NCBI RefSeq assembly: GCF_006440735.1
Contig: NZ_VFUA01000032.1
Location: forward strand, 1 to 56,391
Direction of reading: 5' to 3'
Length of the DNA: 56,391 nucleotides
Origin: Mesorhizobium sp. B2-7-1
Lineage (GTDB): Bacteria > Pseudomonadota > Alphaproteobacteria > Rhizobiales > Rhizobiaceae
Every line of letters begins with the position of its first letter. Position 1 is the first letter of the stretch. The position numbers and the translations under genes are program-made. A model generated the notes under the pieces. The model was not told the DNA's origin, searched no databases, and saw only the letters and a list, made by a program, of their open reading frames with translations. Below, in pieces: positions 55,389 to 56,391 of the stretch.

Positions 55389-55496
55389 AATTTTCCCGCC
55401 GCGACTTGGATTATGGCGGCACGGCGCCCAAATGTAATGGCCAGTGATGTTGAGTTCAGGGAAAGAAGCTTTTGTTTGCCGGTAGCGTCGCCGTAG

Positions 55497-55522
55497 CCTC
55501 CTGACAGTATGTTGTCAGGAGG
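55497..55522. promoter_or_regulatory. Inverted-repeat operator upstream of the MGMT-like gene and YafY-type regulator
   Basis: CCTCCTGACA, 6 bases, then TGTCAGGAGG; 71 bp before the ATG at 55594. Its half-site matches the 55156-55181 copy over ten bases. Confidence 0.75.
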
Positions 55523-55593
55523 AATGCGGTAATTGGAGCAGCTTCGATCCTGACAACAACGAACATGATCCGACGATCCGGAGTAGTCCGCGT

Positions 55594-56004
55594 ATGGTGA
55601 AAAGCTGGAACGACAGGCTGAACACGCCAGGCATCAACGGCATCAAGCCGTCGCCGCGCACGGTCGGCGATGTCGTTGAAGGCCAGTCGATGCTGGTGCC
55701 GACCGCGCGCCAGGTCGACGACTTCATCCGCTCGATCCCCGAAGGGGTGGAGATGGATGTGCGCGCGCTGCGCACCGCCCTAGCCGTCGAGCACGGCGCC
55801 GAAGTGACGTGTCCAGTGACGATCGGCTATCATCTGCGCACCGTTGCCGAGGCCGCCCACGAGGATATCGAGCGCGGCATGGCGCTGAGCGACGTCGCGC
55901 CGTTCTGGCGCGTGCTGGATGCCGAGACGCCGACCACGGGCAGATTGTCCTTCGGTGCGAAATTCGTCGCCGCGCAGCGCAAGCGCGAAGGGCTGAAGCC
56001 ATAA
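55594..56004 (+). CDS. MGMT-fold-like protein lacking PCHR motif
   Basis: A 136-residue protein. VPTARQVDDFIRSIPEGVEMDVRALRTALAVEHGAEVTCPVTIGYHLRTVAEAA and PFWRVLDAET resemble small proteins annotated as MGMT-family in other bacteria. The alkyl-acceptor motif PCHR of O6-methylguanine methyltransferases is absent, so DNA alkyl repair is not implied. It lies 18 bp before a YafY-type regulator and behind a shared inverted-repeat operator, so it is probably a target of that regulator. Confidence 0.6.
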   Translation: MVKSWNDRLNTPGINGIKPSPRTVGDVVEGQSMLVPTARQVDDFIRSIPEGVEMDVRALRTALAVEHGAEVTCPVTIGYHLRTVAEAAHEDIERGMALSDVAPFWRVLDAETPTTGRLSFGAKFVAAQRKREGLKP

Positions 56005-56022
56005 ACCCCGGGGGAGAAACAG

Positions 56023-56391
56023 ATGCGCCGCGCAGACAGGCTTTTCCAGATCGTGCAGCATTTGCGGGGCGGCCGGCTGGTCACCGCGCAGAAGCTCGGC
56101 GCGTGGCTCGAGGTTTCCGAGCGCACCATTTACCGCGACATTGCCGACCTGCAGTCGACCGGCGTGCCGATCGACGGCGAAGCGGGCGTCGGCTACATGA
56201 TGAGGGAGGGGTTCGACCTTCCGCCGCTGATGTTCACGCGTGACGAGATCGTGGCGCTGGTTGCCGGCGCCCGCATGGTGCGCGCCTTTGGCGGCGCCGC
56301 TATGGCGAGGGCCGCCGACGAGGCGCTGGTCAAGATCGGCGCCGTGCTGCCCGACACCGAGAAGGACCGCATCGCCCGCACCGAGATCCAC
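56023..56391 (+). CDS. YafY-type HTH/WYL transcriptional regulator, truncated by window edge
   Basis: The frame stays open for 123 codons to the window end. The N-terminal HTH_11 domain reads MRRADRLFQIVQHLRGGRLVTAQKLGAWLEVSERTIYRDIADLQSTGVPI, and GYMMREGFDLPPLMFTRDEIVALVAGARMV continues. This layout is typical of YafY/DeoR-like regulators with a C-terminal WYL sensor domain, which is missing here. A ggggag site precedes the ATG at 56023. It lies directly behind the MGMT-like gene and probably controls it and itself. Confidence 0.88.
   Translation, partial: MRRADRLFQIVQHLRGGRLVTAQKLGAWLEVSERTIYRDIADLQSTGVPIDGEAGVGYMMREGFDLPPLMFTRDEIVALVAGARMVRAFGGAAMARAADEALVKIGAVLPDTEKDRIARTEIH

Overview
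The window is GC-rich chromosome from an alphaproteobacterium of the Hyphomicrobiales, most likely Mesorhizobium or a close relative. The signs are the EcfG-NepR-PhyR general stress locus, several HWE-family kinases, RpoH, the rhizobial-type xylFHG and pstSCAB-phoU-phoB layouts, DUF2865/DUF1127/DUF4164 proteins, and the palindromic intergenic elements familiar from rhizobia. I saw no prophage, transposase, integrase or CRISPR array.

Region 1 (1-11 kb) is a general stress response island. ecfG and nepR face phyR. I found ten clean GGAAC-N16/17-CGTT promoters on both strands in front of envelope, redox and regulatory genes: a triple PRC-barrel protein, a lipid-kinase homologue, a small membrane protein, a DUF883/holin-like pair, a Crp/Fnr regulator, nepR-ecfG, phyR, a DUF1328 gene, a HWE kinase and a small Cys protein. 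A FAT-GUY-like single-domain response regulator and a frameshifted third HWE kinase lie inside the island, and a CHASE-HWE kinase follows it.

Region 2 (13-18 kb) is a D-xylose-type ABC importer (xylF-xylH-xylG) divergent from a ROK repressor. Region 3 (18-23.6 kb) is the phosphate operon pstSCAB-phoU-phoB, headed by three Pho-box heptamers. Region 4 (24-32 kb) holds a 1118-residue hybrid kinase with several PAS and two receiver domains, then small secreted or lipid-anchored proteins, a glutathione-transferase-like protein with a histone-H1-like tail, and a VOC protein.

Region 5 (32-40 kb) is the most unusual. It has a NarL-type two-component pair, an envelope cluster (MscL, DUF2853, YidB-like), and a compact three-gene operon: a coiled-coil protein, a membrane-spanning OmpA-domain protein, and a Ras-like small GTPase. 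Tandem TGACGAARGTCA sites with the same 22-bp phasing precede both the two-component pair and the GTPase side, which suggests that the pair controls the GTPase operon. A toxin-antitoxin locus with a nonsense-mutated toxin and a tRNA-Glu close the region.

Region 6 (40-56 kb) is mostly core: rluD-like, rpoH, 1-Cys peroxiredoxin, zapA, transketolase, GAPDH, a K+/H+-type antiporter, PGK, class I aldolase, DUF899 and SGNH hydrolase genes. At the right edge two near-identical inverted repeats precede a DUF1127 gene and a gene pair that ends in a truncated YafY-type regulator, probably a self-contained regulon.
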